Assembly: GCA_035527235.1 (NCBI GenBank)
Contig: DATLAV010000169.1
Coordinates: 1-8,082 of the forward strand
DNA: 8,082 bases
Direction: 5' to 3'
DNA from: BS750m-G28 sp035527235
GTDB taxonomy: Archaea; Thermoproteota; Bathyarchaeia; TCS64
Shown here: piece after piece, positions 6,494 through 8,082 of the stretch
Position numbering within the stretch: the stretch's first letter is position 1
How the letters are laid out: each line of letters begins with the position of its first letter
The notes under the pieces: generated by a model
Databases searched by the model: none
What the model saw: the letters and a program-made list of their open reading frames with translations, nothing else
Told to the model about the DNA's origin: nothing
Translations under genes and position numbers: made by a program

Positions 6494-6525
6494 GCTCCGG
6501 GGATACTGTGGATTTCCCCGGGAGC
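6494..6525. repeat. GC-rich imperfect inverted repeat (hairpin)
   Basis: The left arm GCTCCGGGGA (6494-6503) pairs with the right arm TCCCCGGGAGC (6515-6525), ten pairs with one bulged G, around an 11-base loop. It stands out as a GC island in AT-rich DNA about 25-65 bases upstream of the operon TATA box. On the plus strand it is followed by CTCTTCTTT, giving a terminator-like look. No plus-strand gene precedes it, so an operator or a small RNA end are alternatives. Confidence 0.65.
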
Positions 6526-6692
6526 TCTTCTTTAAAACAGTGTTAAAAAAAATATAAATTGTAACAATGACGGTGGAACTTTCCCAACATCTTACCATAT
6601 ACGGTAGCACATGGATCAGGAAGAATTCGATATCGGGCTCTCTTTAGATATATATTACACCTTAAAAATTAGCTTTAATTACCTTTTCGGCA

Positions 6693-6719
6693 GATTTCGG
6701 TGAAATCAGGTGAAAATCA
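6693..6719. repeat. Short dyad overlapping a tandem direct repeat, possible operator
   Basis: GATTTC-GGT-GAAATC (6693-6707) is a perfect 6+6 inverted repeat. Its right half begins a tandem repeat, GGTGAAATCA (6699-6708) followed at once by GGTGAAAATCA (6709-6719). Such paired sites are common for dimeric regulators. It lies about 95-120 bases upstream of the trmO TATA box and about 225 bases from the operon promoter. No regulator gene is in the window. Confidence 0.45.
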
Positions 6720-6805
6720 CACGCTATCTGTAAGAATATTTAAAATAAGTCGATTTAAGGGATCTATTAATGTAGTTACACCGTTTTTCATCCTCGTCAC
6801 AGGAT

Positions 6806-6820
6806 AAAGTGATTATAATC
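6806..6820 (+). promoter_or_regulatory. TATA promoter of trmO
   Basis: AAAGTGATTATAATC: the last ten bases, GATTATAATC (6811-6820), are a perfect palindrome with a TATA core. The centre lies about 32 bases before the ATG at 6848, so a start 26 bases downstream leaves a leader of only about 7 bases. This supports the ATG at 6848 over the upstream GTG at 6809, which would sit inside the promoter. Confidence 0.55.
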
Positions 6821-6847
6821 GTTGGGGGAAGGTTAAGTGGTGCTGCT

Positions 6848-7300
6848 ATGATCGACGAAGGAAGCGTCAGGTTCATCGGTGAGGTGGAGTCCGCAGGCGA
6901 GTCCTCGACGATCTTGATATACCCCAAGTTCCGCCCAGGGCTCCTCGGGGTCGAGAGGTACTCCCATCTCATCATCCTCTACTGGTTTCACCTCAGGGAC
7001 AACGAGGATCACAGGGGGACCCTGCAGGTGACGCCCCCCAGGCATCCCGGCTCCCCCCTGACGGGGGTCTACGCGTGCCGGAGCCCTTCAAGGCCCAACC
7101 CGATAGGGCTCACGGTCGTCGAGTTGGAGTCAGTTGATGGCTGCAGGCTCAATGTGAGGGGCCTCGACGCTCTGGAGGGCTCGCCCATCGTCGATCTGAA
7201 GCCCTATCTCCCCAATGGGGACTCGGTCGAGAGCGCACGGATTCCCGACTACGTGGGACACAACGACACCCTTTCCCAGGGACCCCACGGGGCGCGTTAA
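6848..7300 (+). CDS. trmO: TrmO/TsaA-type tRNA N6-methyltransferase (t6A37 methylation)
   Basis: 150 residues, a single compact beta-barrel SAM-binding domain of the UPF0066 (YaeB/VirR/TsaA) family. The Escherichia coli member TrmO uses S-adenosylmethionine to methylate N6 of threonylcarbamoyladenosine at tRNA position 37. Visible landmarks: FIGEV near the N-terminus (9-13), LLGVERYSHLIILYWFH (32-48), the diagnostic RSPSRPNPIGLTVVEL (78-93), RGLDALEGSPIVDLKPYLP (104-122). Bacterial TrmO has an additional C-terminal domain; this short form is the usual archaeal size. There is no clear Shine-Dalgarno site; the start at 6848 is set by the TATA box 32 bases upstream and by the onset of homology. 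The frame could open at GTG 6809, but that adds a non-homologous stretch lying over the promoter. FBP aldolase/phosphatase follows 45 bases downstream. Archaeal members may have a somewhat different tRNA or substrate. Confidence 0.85.
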   Translation: MIDEGSVRFIGEVESAGESSTILIYPKFRPGLLGVERYSHLIILYWFHLRDNEDHRGTLQVTPPRHPGSPLTGVYACRSPSRPNPIGLTVVELESVDGCRLNVRGLDALEGSPIVDLKPYLPNGDSVESARIPDYVGHNDTLSQGPHGAR

Positions 7301-7305
7301 ACAAG

Positions 7306-7313
7306 TTTAATAT
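7306..7313 (+). promoter_or_regulatory. Possible TATA box before the FBP aldolase/phosphatase gene
   Basis: TTTAATAT just after the trmO stop, about 36 bases before the TTG start. It could give a separate, nearly leaderless transcript, or the gene could simply be read through from trmO. Weak, from sequence and spacing only. Confidence 0.35.
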
Positions 7314-7332
7314 GTCCCGAAGGTTATCCTCA

Positions 7333-7339
7333 GGGAGGT
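7333..7339 (+). promoter_or_regulatory. Shine-Dalgarno site fixing a TTG start
   Basis: GGGAGGT lies 6 bases before the TTG at 7346. It supports this non-ATG codon, from which the residue numbering coincides with that of characterised family members. Confidence 0.75.
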
Positions 7340-7345
7340 ATCTAA

Positions 7346-8082
7346 TTGGTTAAAACAACCGTATCCCTCATCAAGGCGGACGTCGGCAGCCTCGCAGGCC
7401 ACACCATCGTCCCCGAGCCTCTGTTCAAGGTCGCCAGGAAGAAGATGGCCGAGGCGAAGGAGGCGGGGCTCATCAACAGCTTCTACGTCTTCAACGCCGG
7501 CGACGACCTTGAACTCCTGATGACCCACTTCAAGGGTGAGAGCAGCGAGGAGATCCACGCCCTCGCGTGGGACACGTTCACAGCCGCCGCCGACAAGGCG
7601 AAGAAGCTCAAACTCTACGGTGCTGGACAGGACCTCCTGGTCGACGCCTTCAGCGGCAACGTCCGGGGAATGGGCCCAGGCGTCGCCGAGATGGAGTTCG
7701 AGGAGAGAAGGAGCGATCCAATGGTTATCTACGCCGCCGACAAGACCGAGCCGGCGGCCTACAACTACCTCCTGTACAAGATATTTGCCGATCCCTTCAA
7801 CACAGCCGGCCTCGTAATAGACCCACGGATGGTCAGCGGATACAAGTTCGAGGTCTTCGACGCCTACCAGAGCAAGTCCGTGGTCCTGAAGACCCCTGAG
7901 GAGTCCTACTCCCTCATAGCCCTCTTGGGGACCACCGAGAGGTACATGGTCTCAAAGATATGGCGGGCGTCAGACGATGAGATCGCCGCCACCGCCAGCA
8001 CGACGAAGCTCGCTCTCATAGCCGGGAAGTACGTAGGCAAGGACGACCCCGTCTGCATGGTGAGAGGGCAGAGCGGCTTCCC
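7346..8082 (+). CDS. Fructose-1,6-bisphosphate aldolase/phosphatase, archaeal type (3' end outside the window)
   Basis: A bifunctional gluconeogenic enzyme: condenses dihydroxyacetone phosphate and glyceraldehyde 3-phosphate to fructose 1,6-bisphosphate, then hydrolyses the 1-phosphate to fructose 6-phosphate. Cytosolic, Mg-dependent, typical of archaea and some deep-branching bacteria. 245 codons are present; the family is usually about 360-400 residues, so roughly a third is missing. Metal and phosphate residues are in place: D12 (KADVGS), H19, D53-D54 (AGDDLEL), Q95 in YGAGQDLL, SGNVRGMGPGVAEMEFEER (103-121), D132-K133 (ADKTEP), and DPFNTAGLVIDP (149-160). The catalytic Y229 and Schiff-base lysine K232 (GKYVGKDDP) fall at the same numbers as in the Thermoproteus enzyme. 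This supports the TTG start at 7346 with GGGAGGT 6 bases ahead. The frame runs off the window edge in RGQSGF. Probably housekeeping and independent of the catabolic-looking cluster. Confidence 0.95.
   Translation, partial: MVKTTVSLIKADVGSLAGHTIVPEPLFKVARKKMAEAKEAGLINSFYVFNAGDDLELLMTHFKGESSEEIHALAWDTFTAAADKAKKLKLYGAGQDLLVDAFSGNVRGMGPGVAEMEFEERRSDPMVIYAADKTEPAAYNYLLYKIFADPFNTAGLVIDPRMVSGYKFEVFDAYQSKSVVLKTPEESYSLIALLGTTERYMVSKIWRASDDEIAATASTTKLALIAGKYVGKDDPVCMVRGQSGF

Larger units (their letters stand above)
6444..6847. other. AT-rich divergent intergenic region between the gcvPA-like gene and trmO
   Basis: About 400 bases without a convincing gene, much richer in A and T than its surroundings. 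It holds the operon promoter at the left, a GC-rich hairpin (6494-6525), an A-rich tract with AATATAAATT (6551-6560), an ATATATATT box (6648-6656), a dyad with tandem repeats (6693-6719), a TATTTAAAA tract (6736-6744) and the palindromic TATA box before trmO (6811-6820). A 27-codon frame from the ATG at 6567 has no ribosome site and is not called. I see no tRNA, CRISPR repeat or transposon end. The number of TATA-like boxes would allow an unannotated small RNA. Confidence 0.6.

Noticed and set aside
6482..6576. ATGACGGT repeated at 6482-6489 and 6567-6574
   Set aside because: An 8-base repeat 85 bases apart is weak by itself and the flanks do not extend the match.
6567..6650. A 27-codon frame (MTVELSQHL...) in the intergenic region
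   Set aside because: No ribosome site, AT-rich context, unremarkable composition; the nearest TATA-like sequence is only about 10 bases upstream.
1..8082. tRNA or rRNA genes, CRISPR arrays, insertion sequences, integrase or attachment sites
   Set aside because: I looked for clover-leaf hallmarks, regularly spaced repeats, transposase motifs and terminal inverted repeats on both strands and found none.

Overview
The window looks like chromosomal DNA from an archaeon. The strongest marker is the gene at the right edge, an archaeal-type fructose-1,6-bisphosphate aldolase/phosphatase. Supporting signs are TATA-like boxes placed close to start codons, short leaders, GGAG/GGTG ribosome sites, an oligo-T terminator, and an archaeal-style TrmO. 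The coding DNA is GC-rich and uses many AGG/AGA arginine codons, while the main intergenic region is strongly AT-rich. A member of the TACK/Thermoproteota branch (for example Bathyarchaeia) would fit, but that is a guess from style; no rRNA or other phylogenetic marker is present.

Layout, left to right. Positions 1-51 hold the last codons of an unidentified gene (+). Positions 156-254 hold a possible 32-residue small protein (+). Next is a zinc-dependent medium-chain dehydrogenase (267-1292, -), divergent from an ArgE/DapE-type M20 deacylase (1380-2639, +). Convergent with the deacylase is a compact three-gene operon on the minus strand, read from 6428 down to 2669. It encodes a GcvPA-like protein, a GcvPB-like protein and a UcpA-like short-chain dehydrogenase. 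Both junctions are 4-base ATGA stop/start overlaps, and a T8 terminator follows. A roughly 400-base AT-rich regulatory region (6444-6847) carries a promoter on each side, a GC-rich hairpin, and a dyad overlapping tandem repeats. On the far side are trmO (6848-7300, +) and the 5' two thirds of the FBP aldolase/phosphatase gene (7346 to the edge, +).

The most interesting part is the GcvPA/GcvPB pair. Fold, subunit split, PLP lysine and many scaffold motifs match the two-subunit glycine decarboxylase (P-protein). However, several blocks nearly invariant in true P-proteins are replaced in both subunits: the TPYQPE and REKATSN regions of the alpha subunit, and the AHGE and GTNPAS blocks of the beta subunit. 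No gcvH or gcvT lies in the window, and the operon instead continues into a dehydrogenase. I infer a paralogous PLP enzyme, possibly acting on an amino acid or amine other than glycine. With the M20 deacylase and the two dehydrogenases it could form an undescribed catabolic module: deacylate an N-acyl amino compound, decarboxylate or cleave it, then oxidise or reduce the product. This pathway is a hypothesis. trmO and the FBP aldolase/phosphatase are housekeeping genes and probably unrelated to it.
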